Positions 8,101-14,932 of a stretch of DNA of 25,453 bases are shown piece by piece. The stretch comes from a virus: the IMG/VR virus record IMGVR_UViG_3300042935_001042, positions 1 to 25,453 of that record. One strand, 5' to 3'. Position numbers and translations under genes: made by a program. Each line of letters begins with the position of its first letter. Position 1 is the stretch's first letter. The notes below the pieces were generated by a model. That model was given only the letters and a program-made list of their open reading frames with translations. It was not told the DNA's origin and searched no databases.

Positions 8101-8972
8101 GAGCTGATTACATTATTGTATCATGCCCTCCTTTGTTCTTAGCATTTGCTCTACAACTTGATAATGGCACTGGTGCAGTTGATATCACATCTATAGAACT
8201 ACACGAATCATTCTACAGCGATTTTATTTACAATGCTGTATGGGATGAAATCACATATGATTATGCACATGATTTCATTAGTTCTAGAAAAGACAATGTT
8301 GGAAATGCTGTAGAGCAATCTTGGAGCAGTTATGAACTTTATTATAATAATCCTATATACAGAGCTATTGCAGGATTCCAATGGGGTAATGAATATGCAA
8401 ATAATATACCTGTTGAGGATTATGTTGGAATGTTTGCAAATAAAATAACTGATAGTTATGTAGAAGTTATTAATTTTAGAGGAAGATATTTTATTCAAAA
8501 TGTATTTGATAGTTCTTTGTTTGTTGCTAATAATCTTAATGGACGTATAATTTTTCAAAGCAATGTTTTTATAAACAATTGTGAGATGAGAAATTGTAAC
8601 TTTGTAGAAGCAACTAACTGTAGTTTTACTAATAATTATTTTAATAGTTCACTTTTACATACTTCAGAATTTGATGGTGGATCTTTTTATAACAATACAT
8701 TAAACAACAGTATAGTTAATCAAGCAATTTTTAACTCTATTGATTTTATTAATAATGCTTTGAAAAGTTCAGAATTAGATCTATCAACACAAGTGGGAAG
8801 TATAGAACGTGTAAACTTTGATTATGTCACCTTAAATGATGACATATCTTTAGCTACAAGAATATATGAAAATACTTATAGCAAAGATGTTGTACAAGGT
8901 AGAGGTTTAGACAACTATATTAAATATGTAAGTAATACAGGTACATACGCAGTTGTTCTTGTAACAACATAA
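5118..8972 (+). CDS. Large modular virion adhesin: docking module, 7-blade propeller, beta-helix
   Basis: A 1284-residue protein without signal peptide, enzyme motif or TM helix. Residues 1-36 are a short docking module (SRQIGW..Q.N...NK...CC) shared with the gene at 8990. Residues of about 310-675 hold seven repeats of the 'LYGT..GG....G.(I/L)F..D....(Y/F)T.LH.F' type (TIGR03803/GloVer-like), enough for one seven-bladed beta-propeller. A carbohydrate-binding-like stretch (SYSRGDTAIWGGLVI) lies near 920-938. Residues of about 1125-1237 are Asn/Ser-rich short repeats (NNCEMRNCNF, TNCSFTNNYF) typical of a right-handed beta-helix. This is best read as a tail-fiber or baseplate adhesin that binds host surface glycans. 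It starts 2 bp after the GIY-YIG stop. Confidence 0.75.
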   Translation: MGIPSRQIGWDQQSNLLWQLQAQLNKLGKTMSQCCGSSTANCISFTDITWEAFIAAVDAGTIADCYYNIIDRPNSGDDPLYVLVEKGLPNFDNEVRREEQASSALCITSDQGVGCFNVYAESETISFDYIEGATVYPVRLRDCSIFAEGDVVTFTSYEAPFPTYTGVIHYGYNGGMDQCQVFFQITGGTGVIPPSPGNPEGTFSNGVDSTDGRIDTDGKCIPFPTLSVGDVINGWLSPEEGVASATITSITGTTVTIAPTSGDWTGVSVFFIENNKSCLFVTTAPITTVSILLTPDPICFDFDSLLGFGVYLNTLMQATDGLIYGTLQSHKEYDGQLFSMDPVTEQVTILFTFDDTATYGSNPSSGLVEIAGELYGTCNAGGNDGVGTIWKWNIATNTFTVLHSIDNDNDEGAYPYGTLLYTGGLLYGTCNGGGANDFGTLFEFDPIAVTYTVLLQMGDNEDIQYPQGPLVEVIPGELWGTSTNGGTNDSGTVFKYILSSGIDEIVVNLDDVSVSGEYIGASGGVMLASDGNVYFNTINGGDDKNGTLCQITDISTIPVLSIVHSFDINYGYGKAVCPIEIAGNLYGCTNNSNEEPTGCTSPVGSIYKYDLSVGIFTTLHAFDAPTDGGSPTLGQLLPIVDVLYGMTNLPKLPDCPTDQYGQIFKYNITTDVYTNVQALGVPVSSPAEVATSICESIVDPGYTCTTVGGCLFVSGTQFGNEAGQTLVIRTIVTFEGNLNACTPPVPGDIIYDDATGNLIGTVLSFSGVNPYIMEVELDDNANPGYDPNSAGFNIYVQGDGCGIKVEQIIGTIIDYTVQPFSGGKEPVNRPCYYNATYDVITDYPLSQPHTKAEIDYLVTNNLLVPGAFYHIMDVDLFLYGGTEIVIQANSHHSFNDTAMGLFYNPRYDQDVLGYGIYDASTSYSRGDTAIWGGLVITLVGGSGMGNTSAYNLEYNIWTFPGKFKVFVSDTSSFAGGDIVYDPNNSNNSMLITEVGADYIIVSCPPLFLAFALQLDNGTGAVDITSIELHESFYSDFIYNAVWDEITYDYAHDFISSRKDNVGNAVEQSWSSYELYYNNPIYRAIAGFQWGNEYANNIPVEDYVGMFANKITDSYVEVINFRGRYFIQNVFDSSLFVANNLNGRIIFQSNVFINNCEMRNCNFVEATNCSFTNNYFNSSLLHTSEFDGGSFYNNTLNNSIVNQAIFNSIDFINNALKSSELDLSTQVGSIERVNFDYVTLNDDISLATRIYENTYSKDVVQGRGLDNYIKYVSNTGTYAVVLVTT

Positions 8973-8989
8973 TATTAAAAAATCGAATT

Positions 8990-9178
8990 ATGATAAGTCG
9001 TGAAATAGGTTGGAGTAACCAAAACAATCTTACGTTTGGTATCATCAAACAAGTAAACAAAATACAGAAAGATGTGTGTTGTAATTGTAATATTACAACC
9101 ACCACTACTAGTAGTACAAGTACAACAACTAGCACTAGTTCTAGTACCACAACAACTACTACAACATCTCCAGCTTAG
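8990..9178 (+). CDS. Short docking-module protein with Thr/Ser tail
   Basis: A 62-residue protein in two halves. Residues 1-33 align with the start of the large adhesin (SREIGW, N..NL, VNKIQKD, CC); residues 36-62 are almost only Thr and Ser, ending TTTTTTTSPA. The Thr codons are a mixture of ACA, ACT and ACC, so the tract appears kept for its amino acids and not as a simple DNA repeat. It may be a virion protein displaying a flexible, possibly glycosylated mucin-like tail; a glycosyltransferase gene follows at 9865. Stop codon TAG. Confidence 0.65.
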   Translation: MISREIGWSNQNNLTFGIIKQVNKIQKDVCCNCNITTTTTSSTSTTTSTSSSTTTTTTTSPA

Positions 9179-9197
9179 ATTATTGTTTCTAAAGCTG
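9171..9197. terminator. Imperfect hairpin across the stop codon of the Thr-tail gene
   Basis: CAGCTTAGA (9171-9179) can pair with TCTAAAGCTG (9188-9197), with one bulged A and an 8-nt loop. It spans the TAG stop at 9176-9178. No T-run follows. It could be a weak terminator or mark the left edge of the endonuclease insertion. The remaining bases to 9268 are AT-rich and hold no recognisable gene. Confidence 0.25.
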
Positions 9198-9268
9198 TAA
9201 TATGATTATAGTATAACACCAAAACATAATAAACACACAACAATAAATTATAATAAACCAACTACATT

Positions 9269-9877
9269 ATGAAAGATTTGAAATTTATCTGTGAAAAATG
9301 GCGAGATATAAAACAATTCGAAGGATATGAAGTTAGTAATTTAGGTATAGTTAGAGGAAAAGATAGACTTGTAAAAAGAAAAACTGGATCTTGTTTCATT
9401 AAAGGAAGAGAGTTAAAACAAATATTTAATAAAAAAGGATATCCTGAAGTTAGATTTCGTAAAAAAGGTTCTCATACTAGATTAGTTCATAGATTAGTTG
9501 CTGATGCATTTATATTAAATTGTAATAATAAATTACAAGTTAATCATATTGATGGTAACAAGCTAAATAATAAAGTAGATAATCTTGAATGGGTTAGCAA
9601 TTCAGAAAATCAATTACATGCTTATAGATTAGGATTGCAACCTAGTAGAGCTGGTGAAAAAAATAATAAAGCTAAAATTACAGATTCACAAGTTACACAA
9701 ATTAAACTTTCTTATAACCTAGGAAAAAGTATCTTTGAAGTTTCAAAAGAAACAGGGATATCTTTAGGAATTATTAGAGATATAATTTATCTGAGAACTT
9801 GGAAGTCAAATAAAACCTCTATTTTAAAGAGGGATGATAGAAGTAAAACCAAAAAACCAATATTATGCGAGAATTAA
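9269..9877 (+). CDS. NUMOD4-HNH homing endonuclease
   Basis: A 202-residue free-standing homing endonuclease. Residues of about 10-35 form a NUMOD4 DNA-binding motif (KWRDIKQFEGYEVSNLGIV). The HNH nuclease follows: HRLVADAF (74-81), then QVNHIDGNKLNNKVDNLEWV (90-109) with the His/Asn residues of an HNH_3 site. The C-terminal part has a helix-turn-helix-like segment (ITDSQVTQIKLSYNLG...VSKETGIS). The start MKDLKFIC resembles the start of the next gene product (MRELKFLSC). The last codons overlap that gene by 13 bp, so the ORF runs into the start of the neighbour. Confidence 0.9.
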   Translation: MKDLKFICEKWRDIKQFEGYEVSNLGIVRGKDRLVKRKTGSCFIKGRELKQIFNKKGYPEVRFRKKGSHTRLVHRLVADAFILNCNNKLQVNHIDGNKLNNKVDNLEWVSNSENQLHAYRLGLQPSRAGEKNNKAKITDSQVTQIKLSYNLGKSIFEVSKETGISLGIIRDIIYLRTWKSNKTSILKRDDRSKTKKPILCEN

Positions 9878-10881
9878 AATTTTTATCCTGTCAGCCAGAT
9901 GACACTTATTACACATGGCAAGTACACCTTTGGTTAGAAAGCTTAAGAGAAATAGGACATTCAGATAAAGCCATCGTGCTTATTTTTATTCCTAGTTACA
10001 GAGAACAAAATAAGAAGTGGGACCAAATTATAAGTCTATATCCAGAAGCTGAATTCAACTTCTATAAAGATGTAGACAACGTAAGTCAATTATTAGGAAT
10101 ATACATTCCTGTTCTTCGTCCTTACGTTCTTTGGAAATACTTTAAAGAGCATCCTGAAATGAGCGATAAAGCAGTATTTTATTGTGATTCTGATATTCTC
10201 TTTACACAGGAATTTAGTCTTGATAAGTTCTTAGAAGATGATGTATGTTATCTTTCAGATACAAACAGTTACATTAGTGCTAAGTATTTTGACAGTAAGA
10301 TTAATCAGGTGTTACCTGAGAAACTAGAAGAATACAAAACAAGAGATATTCTTGGTGAGATGGCAAGTGTTATTGGTATATCAAGAGAAATTGCAGAAGC
10401 AAACAATGATCATTCAGGAGGAGCACAATACTTCTTGAAAAACGTAGATGGAGACTTCTGGAGTAAAGTGATGAATGATTGTATTCTTATAAGAACCTAT
10501 TTACAAAAAGTGAATAGAGAATTCTTTAAAGATGAGAATGCAGGGTATCAAAGTTGGTGCGCAGACATGTGGGCTGTTCTTTGGAACCTGTGGTTTAGAG
10601 AACAAGAAACTAAAGTGGTTCCAGAACTAGCATTTGCTTGGGCATCTGATCCACTTATAAAATTAGAATCACATTCGATTCTACATAATGCAGGAATAAC
10701 AGGAACAGTGATGGGAGACCATCCATGTTTCTATAAAGGGAAATATCATACAGGACAAGATCCTATGTTAGATCCACATTTAGATGTAGTGTTGAATGAT
10801 GAGAAATCAAAAACAAGATGCACATGGTATTATGCCAGCAAACTAAATTTATTAAAACATAAATATAAACTTAATTACTAA
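9865..10881 (+). CDS. GT-A fold glycosyltransferase
   Basis: A 338-residue protein. The sequence AVFYCDSDILFTQEF carries a DxD motif (Asp108-Ser-Asp110) after a beta-strand, the metal/nucleotide-sugar site of GT-A glycosyltransferases. A later ILHNAGITG segment near residue 270 could hold the conserved His that also binds metal. The protein is soluble, with no TM helix or signal peptide. The overall pattern faintly recalls transferases acting on hydroxyproline or serine of proteins (HPAT/SERGT), but I cannot confirm that. It lies between two genes for virion-type proteins, one with a Thr/Ser tail, so a virion protein could be the acceptor. The HNH endonuclease ORF overlaps its first codons. 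Confidence 0.75.
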   Translation: MRELKFLSCQPDDTYYTWQVHLWLESLREIGHSDKAIVLIFIPSYREQNKKWDQIISLYPEAEFNFYKDVDNVSQLLGIYIPVLRPYVLWKYFKEHPEMSDKAVFYCDSDILFTQEFSLDKFLEDDVCYLSDTNSYISAKYFDSKINQVLPEKLEEYKTRDILGEMASVIGISREIAEANNDHSGGAQYFLKNVDGDFWSKVMNDCILIRTYLQKVNREFFKDENAGYQSWCADMWAVLWNLWFREQETKVVPELAFAWASDPLIKLESHSILHNAGITGTVMGDHPCFYKGKYHTGQDPMLDPHLDVVLNDEKSKTRCTWYYASKLNLLKHKYKLNY

Positions 10882-10886
10882 AAATT

Positions 10887-11810
10887 ATGACACCAAACAA
10901 ACGTGACTTAAAAGCGTATTCTCGCTTTGATGGAACTGGACGCATTGTCCCAGGAAGCACTGTGCTTAGACGTAACAAGCCTAAAGTAGGAACTTGGATA
11001 GAAACTCAAGCATATGAATGCTGTGTACCTCCAACATGCCCTGAACCTCTTATTATGGAGATTCTTCCTTCTGAAGGATTCTTTGAATTTGGAATGAGAT
11101 CTTCTTCTACTAATACAGTGAGAGGTACAATTGACTGGGGTGATGGAACCACAGAATCATTTAACTTTACAGGTGTATCTTCTACATCTTATATATCACA
11201 TAATTATTCATCTCCTGATTATATTCCTCAAACTGTAAGAGTAACCTTTACTAGTGTATCAGGATTCAGAAGACTTGAAATTGGAGATGGTAATATTGTA
11301 GGAACATTGTTATCTGTAACCAACTTACCTACAGTTTTTGCAGGAAGTTCTATTGAACAAGTAGATGCTGATGGTACAAACATTCAATCTTTAGATGTAT
11401 CTAATCTACCTATCATAGAATTATATGCTCTTGAATGTTCTAATCTTACTTACTTGAATGTACAAGGATGTACAAGTTTAGATAACACTGAATTATATAG
11501 TGATAACTTTACTGCTCTAGATTTCTCAGGATGTGCGTCTTTAGTAACTGCCACTGTTTATGAAAATTATAATTTATCTACACTTATTATTGATGATTGT
11601 GATTCTTTAAATTATCTTGAAGCAACTGATTGTGATTTAAATGCTTCAGCAGTTAATTACATCTTAGTAACATTAGATAACTTAGGTAATTTAAATGGAG
11701 ATGTGTTTTTAAACAATAACCTTTCAGGAACTAATGCTGCTCCAACAGGAGCTGGTATTACAGCAAAAAATAATCTTATTGCTAAAGGTTGGCAAGTAAT
11801 AACAGAATAA
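10887..11810 (+). CDS. Virion-type protein: docking module B, PKD-like domain, LRR-like repeats
   Basis: A 307-residue protein with no signal peptide. Residues 8-46 are docking module B (LKAYSRFDGTGRIVPGS...KPKVG.W.E..AYECC), shared with the genes at 11989 and 12414. Residues of about 80-125 include TIDWGDGTTESF, the WGDGT signature of PKD-like beta-sandwiches. From about 130 on there are irregular leucine-rich repeats (LPIIELYALECSNLTYLNV, LNYLEATDCDL) of the BspA/LRR_5 sort that often bind surface ligands. It fits a virion surface or receptor-contact protein. It starts 5 bp after the glycosyltransferase stop. Confidence 0.65.
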   Translation: MTPNKRDLKAYSRFDGTGRIVPGSTVLRRNKPKVGTWIETQAYECCVPPTCPEPLIMEILPSEGFFEFGMRSSSTNTVRGTIDWGDGTTESFNFTGVSSTSYISHNYSSPDYIPQTVRVTFTSVSGFRRLEIGDGNIVGTLLSVTNLPTVFAGSSIEQVDADGTNIQSLDVSNLPIIELYALECSNLTYLNVQGCTSLDNTELYSDNFTALDFSGCASLVTATVYENYNLSTLIIDDCDSLNYLEATDCDLNASAVNYILVTLDNLGNLNGDVFLNNNLSGTNAAPTGAGITAKNNLIAKGWQVITE

Positions 11811-11833
11811 TTAATATTTAAAAAATAGAAATC

Positions 11834-11980
11834 ATGGCAATACGTATATTGAGTGAAAAAGAACAAGAAGCTAAAGATCTTAGAGAAAAAACCATCTATG
11901 ACTATGTCAAAGAAGGAAAGACTCGTGAAGAAGCAAAAGCAATTATAGAAGCTATTAAAAATCCTTCTAAAAAGAAATAA
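11834..11980 (+). CDS. Small charged helical protein, 48 aa
   Basis: An ATG at 11834 opens 48 codons: ILSEKEQEAKDLREKTIYD, then YVKEGKTREEAKAIIEAI and a KNPSKKK tail. It is highly charged and predicted helical. It fills the gap between two docking-module-B genes and has an A-rich leader (aaaaaatagaaatc) like its neighbours. The product has no family I recognise. Confidence 0.6.
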   Translation: MAIRILSEKEQEAKDLREKTIYDYVKEGKTREEAKAIIEAIKNPSKKK

Positions 11981-11988
11981 ATTAGACC

Positions 11989-12411
11989 ATGGCAACAAAC
12001 AATAGACCTCTAAAAGCATATGTAAGATTTGATGGATCTGGCAGAATAGTTGCTGGAAGCTTAATTCTTAGAAAGCAAAAACCTAAAGTGGGTAAATGGC
12101 AGGAGATTCCTGCTTATGAGTGCTGTAATCCAACTAGTAGTACTAATTACAATGTAGCAGGATGTGAAAGAATGGAATACCATGTAATAACATATACTGG
12201 TGTAGGCATATTGCCTGAAGGTACTATTGTTAATAATGCTACTCCTGAATGTTGGTATATAGTTGATCAAACAACAGCCCCAGCAGATGTTGGAACTATT
12301 ACATATGTATGGCCTACTCTTGGTGAATGTTCATTTTGTATAGATTCTCATACAACCACTACAACCACTACAGCTGCACCAACAACAACTACCACAACTA
12401 CAGCACTTTAA
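11989..12411 (+). CDS. Docking module B protein with Thr-rich tail
   Basis: A 140-residue protein. Residues 8-46 are docking module B (LKAYVRFDGSGRIVAGS...KPKVGKW.E.PAYECC). A middle domain follows with Cys and aromatic residues (CERMEYHVITYTGVG, ECWYIVD). The protein ends in two Thr blocks separated by AAP (TTTTTTTAAPTTTTTTTAL). Thr codons are mixed, arguing for selection on the peptide. It may form a flexible, O-glycosylated stalk on the virion. ATGGC start with an AT-rich leader; 2 bp separate it from the next module B gene. Confidence 0.65.
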   Translation: MATNNRPLKAYVRFDGSGRIVAGSLILRKQKPKVGKWQEIPAYECCNPTSSTNYNVAGCERMEYHVITYTGVGILPEGTIVNNATPECWYIVDQTTAPADVGTITYVWPTLGECSFCIDSHTTTTTTTAAPTTTTTTTAL

Positions 12412-12413
12412 TC

Positions 12414-12635
12414 ATGGCAAGAAATAACAATAACAAGCTAAAAGCTTTTGTACGTTTTGATGGTTCAGGACGTATTGTACCAAGTAGTTTAATTGTACAA
12501 GCATTTAAACCTGCTGTGGGTAATTATGTAGAGATAGATGCTAAGGAATGTTGTAACTATGTAGCACCAGATATTCTTCTTTTAGAAGATGGAGGATCAT
12601 TGCTACAGGAAGACAATGGAGAAATTTTACTTTAA
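12414..12635 (+). CDS. Docking module B protein, short form
   Basis: The 73-residue frame from ATG 12414 was chosen because it starts 2 bp after the previous stop and begins the conserved module. An earlier in-frame ATG at 12327 would give a Tyr/Asn-rich extension inside the upstream gene and looks spurious. Residues 9-47 are docking module B (LKAFVRFDGSGRIVPSS...KPAVGNY.E...KECC). The remainder is a short acidic Leu-rich tail (DILLLEDGGSLLQEDNGEIL), as in other Bacteroidota phage fiber-like proteins. It is probably the minimal form of the module. Confidence 0.6.
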   Translation: MARNNNNKLKAFVRFDGSGRIVPSSLIVQAFKPAVGNYVEIDAKECCNYVAPDILLLEDGGSLLQEDNGEILL

Positions 12636-12655
12636 CAATTTTAAAAATAACAAAA

Positions 12656-13336
12656 ATGGCAAATAAAAAAATTAGTCAGCTCACAGCAGCTGCAGCTTTA
12701 ACAGGAACAGAATTATTACCAATTGTACAAGGTGGGGTAACAGTACAAACAACAGCACAAGATGTTGCTGATTTAGGTGGTGGTGCACTTCCAGTATTAA
12801 TAACTTATCCTGTTACCACTCCTGGTTCTGCAGGTACACGTTTTTGGTATCAAGGAAACGAGTGGCATTATATGACCCAAGATGAAATTGATTCAACAGG
12901 ATGGACAGGATTAGTAAACGTAGGGTTTCCTGCACCTGTAAATAAAGTTAATGATGTAAGTTTGTTGCATGGATACAATGCTAAACAGAGATATGCTAAT
13001 GTTGGTTTTCAAGGTTTGACGATTGTGGGGAATAGTGATTTAAATTTTTTAGGTTATGGAGCACCTCATTTGTTAATGAGTTATTTTGATAATAATCAAG
13101 TCTATAATATACAATCAATTAGAAATGCTAATTTATTAATTTCTTTAGAAAATATAGGAACATCGACAGCACTAGTTCTTCGTAGTAAGAACTTAACAGA
13201 TATTGTTATAAATGATTTATTTACCCAATTACCATTAACAACAAAAATAGCAACTATTGATGTATCAACTAACCCAGGTTCTGCAACTTGTGATCCAACA
13301 ATAGCAACTGCAAAAGGATACATTGTAGTAGTATAA
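12656..13336 (+). CDS. Tail fiber-like protein
   Basis: A 226-residue protein. The N-terminus KKISQLTAAAALTGTELLPI followed by VQGGVTVQTTAQDVADLGGG is a widespread phage tail-fiber or tail-needle attachment signature. The rest is beta-rich with Asn, Gly and aromatic residues (TRFWYQGNEWHYMTQDEI) and short repeat-like strands. There is no signal peptide or catalytic motif. It follows the docking-module genes and precedes a second glycosyltransferase. The call rests on the N-terminal signature. Confidence 0.7.
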   Translation: MANKKISQLTAAAALTGTELLPIVQGGVTVQTTAQDVADLGGGALPVLITYPVTTPGSAGTRFWYQGNEWHYMTQDEIDSTGWTGLVNVGFPAPVNKVNDVSLLHGYNAKQRYANVGFQGLTIVGNSDLNFLGYGAPHLLMSYFDNNQVYNIQSIRNANLLISLENIGTSTALVLRSKNLTDIVINDLFTQLPLTTKIATIDVSTNPGSATCDPTIATAKGYIVVV

Positions 13337-13337
13337 T

Positions 13338-13994
13338 ATGAAACTATTTTCAGTAGCAATAGGAGAAAAATATGAGAAAGAAGCAGTGCGTTTACAGCGC
13401 ACTGTTAACCTTCCTATAGAAGTATTTATTAAATCTAATGATAAGTATATTGAAATAAACAAAGATCCACTAATTAATGGTCTTTGGCATAAATGTAATT
13501 TTGCTAATTATATTAATGAAGCAGATGGGTCTGTTATTTTTATGGATGCTGATATGTTCACACTAACTAAAGATTGTTTTAAAGATTTCAATGTAAAAGA
13601 AGATACTGATTTTGCTTATGTTCCTTATCAAGGTAAATGGCATTTTCCAGATATAATTCGTCAAGAAGCATTTAATCATCATGGACATAAAATCAATAGT
13701 GGTTTTATGTATTTTAGAAATTTAGAAATTGCTAAAGCTATTTGTACTAATTGGGCAGAAGAGTTTTTAAAAAGACCTTTACATTGGATTAAAAATGAAT
13801 ATGATGAATACGCTTTGATGATAGCTCTTATGAATATGAATTATAAAGTAGAGCTACTTGATAGTAAATGGAATGATTGGGAATTGGGTTTAACTTCGTT
13901 TGAAGAAAAATCACCTGACTCAATTTTAAATTCTACTTCAATATTTTTCCAATCACATGATTTTTTACATATAGACATAAAAATAGATAAATGA
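13338..13994 (+). CDS. GT-A fold glycosyltransferase
   Basis: A 218-residue soluble protein. SVIFMDADMFTL contains the DxD motif (Asp70-Ala-Asp72) of GT-A enzymes. HKINSGFMYFRN, with the 'NSGFM' signature, is typical of GT8-like and related nucleotide-diphospho-sugar transferases (PF03407 type). QSHDF near the C-terminus could supply the last metal ligand. The start lies 1 bp after the fiber gene and the stop overlaps the next start by 4 bp (ATGA), so it is co-transcribed with virion genes. The likely acceptor is a virion protein, but this is inferred from context. Confidence 0.8.
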   Translation: MKLFSVAIGEKYEKEAVRLQRTVNLPIEVFIKSNDKYIEINKDPLINGLWHKCNFANYINEADGSVIFMDADMFTLTKDCFKDFNVKEDTDFAYVPYQGKWHFPDIIRQEAFNHHGHKINSGFMYFRNLEIAKAICTNWAEEFLKRPLHWIKNEYDEYALMIALMNMNYKVELLDSKWNDWELGLTSFEEKSPDSILNSTSIFFQSHDFLHIDIKIDK

Positions 13995-14215
13995 AACTCC
14001 CAATAATACCCTTAGATAAGGCAAACCATATTATATATGGACTTGTAATATACATCATAGCCAATTTGTTTGTTGAAAACATCTTGGCTTTTGGTGTAGT
14101 TGTACTATTTGGTGCAGGAAAAGAGTTGTACGATTACAAAAGTTATGGTAAATTTGATGTGTTAGATTTACTAGCAACTGTTTCTGCAGCATTACTATTA
14201 ACAATTTTATATTAA
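13991..14215 (+). CDS. Small two-TM membrane protein
   Basis: A 74-residue protein. LDKANHIIYGLVIYIIANLF begins the first membrane helix; a second hydrophobic region covers about 29-43, and a third helix spans 60-73. The conserved-looking polar motifs DKANH..YG and GKELYDY...G.FD..D are like those of small phage and bacterial membrane proteins (YfiM/DUF2279-like), whose function is unknown. It overlaps the glycosyltransferase gene by 4 bp. Confidence 0.6.
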   Translation: MKLPIIPLDKANHIIYGLVIYIIANLFVENILAFGVVVLFGAGKELYDYKSYGKFDVLDLLATVSAALLLTILY

Positions 14216-14225
14216 AACAAACACA

Positions 14226-14639
14226 ATGGCATTAAAATCTTTATTTCCTGAAGACATGATGAAATCATCAGGAGCAGAAATGACACTAGAAAGTGTAGCT
14301 GCAAAACTTACATATTTCCATGAGCAATTACATTTGTTGCATTGGCAAACTAAAAGTTATGCAGAACATCAAGCTCTTGGATCATTGTACGATTATGTAC
14401 ATGATTTTAAAGATGGTGTAATTGAAAAACTCATGGGCTATACAGGTAAGAGACCTTCTATATATAAGATTGAACCTCTTACAAATTGTACAGGTGCACA
14501 ATGTGTATCAGACTTAATGAACTTTGCATCAGAACTAAAAATGTATGGAGAGAAAAACTCATTCCACGACATTTGCAATCTTGCAGATTCATTATCAGGA
14601 GAAGCAGCAAAAACAAAATATCTACTAACATTGTCATAG
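14226..14639 (+). CDS. Ferritin/Dps-like four-helix protein
   Basis: A 137-residue, mostly helical protein. The first helix has FHEQLHLLHWQTKSYAEHQA (31-50), in which HWQT...EH resembles the metal-binding helix of Dps proteins. DYVHDFKDGVIEKLMGY (57-72) supplies further Asp and Glu positions for a di-iron site. I associate the pattern with a phage ferritin-like family (DUF5856-like). The role may be iron or peroxide handling, or structural. It sits in the virion block, which leaves open a packaged role. The stop codon TAG directly abuts the next ATG. Confidence 0.65.
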   Translation: MALKSLFPEDMMKSSGAEMTLESVAAKLTYFHEQLHLLHWQTKSYAEHQALGSLYDYVHDFKDGVIEKLMGYTGKRPSIYKIEPLTNCTGAQCVSDLMNFASELKMYGEKNSFHDICNLADSLSGEAAKTKYLLTLS

Positions 14640-14930
14640 ATGCAAGTGAATAAAAGATTCTTTCCAAAGGTGATGCAGGACAACGACACGTTGTATCTTG
14701 CACATCTTGAGGGAATCATAAACTCTGTAGATGAACTATCAAGTCTCGAAATAACAAAGAACACAAACTCTTACAGGTTTCGATTAGCACCAAGTCTCCC
14801 AAAGTATATTCCTATGCTTCTTGAGGAGATTTTAAAGTTCCACAACATGTTTAGAATAAAGCTTGATCTTTCTAAATCAATAAAAAGTTCTGGTACAATA
14901 GTATTTGAAATAACATTAAACGAAGAATAA
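14640..14930 (+). CDS. Unknown 96-aa phage protein
   Basis: A protein of 96 residues that starts directly after the TAG of the ferritin-like gene. It is mixed alpha/beta (KVMQDNDTLYLAHLEGIIN, RLAPSLPKYIPMLLEEIL) with no TM segment, signal peptide or motif that I recognise. Tight spacing on both sides supports it as a real gene in the same operon. Confidence 0.6.
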   Translation: MQVNKRFFPKVMQDNDTLYLAHLEGIINSVDELSSLEITKNTNSYRFRLAPSLPKYIPMLLEEILKFHNMFRIKLDLSKSIKSSGTIVFEITLNEE

Positions 14931-14932
14931 CA

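Noticed and set aside
9100-12408. Thr tracts as phase-variable simple repeats or a CRISPR-like array
   Set aside because: Codons are a mixture of ACA, ACT and ACC with no constant repeat unit or spacers; the DNA is a poor slippage substrate.
12327-12413. N-terminal extension of the short module B protein
   Set aside because: The extension is Tyr/Asn-rich sequence lying in the Thr-tract DNA of the upstream gene in another frame. The ATG at 12414 starts the conserved module.
4507-12635. Diversity-generating retroelement acting on the adhesins
   Set aside because: Module repetition suggested it, but no reverse transcriptase or template/variable repeat pair is visible, and the shared parts are N-terminal.
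8990-14639. Stop-codon recoding (TAG read through) as in some crAss-like phages
   Set aside because: TAG ends the genes at 9178 and 14639, and the second is directly followed by the next ATG, so TAG behaves as a normal stop.
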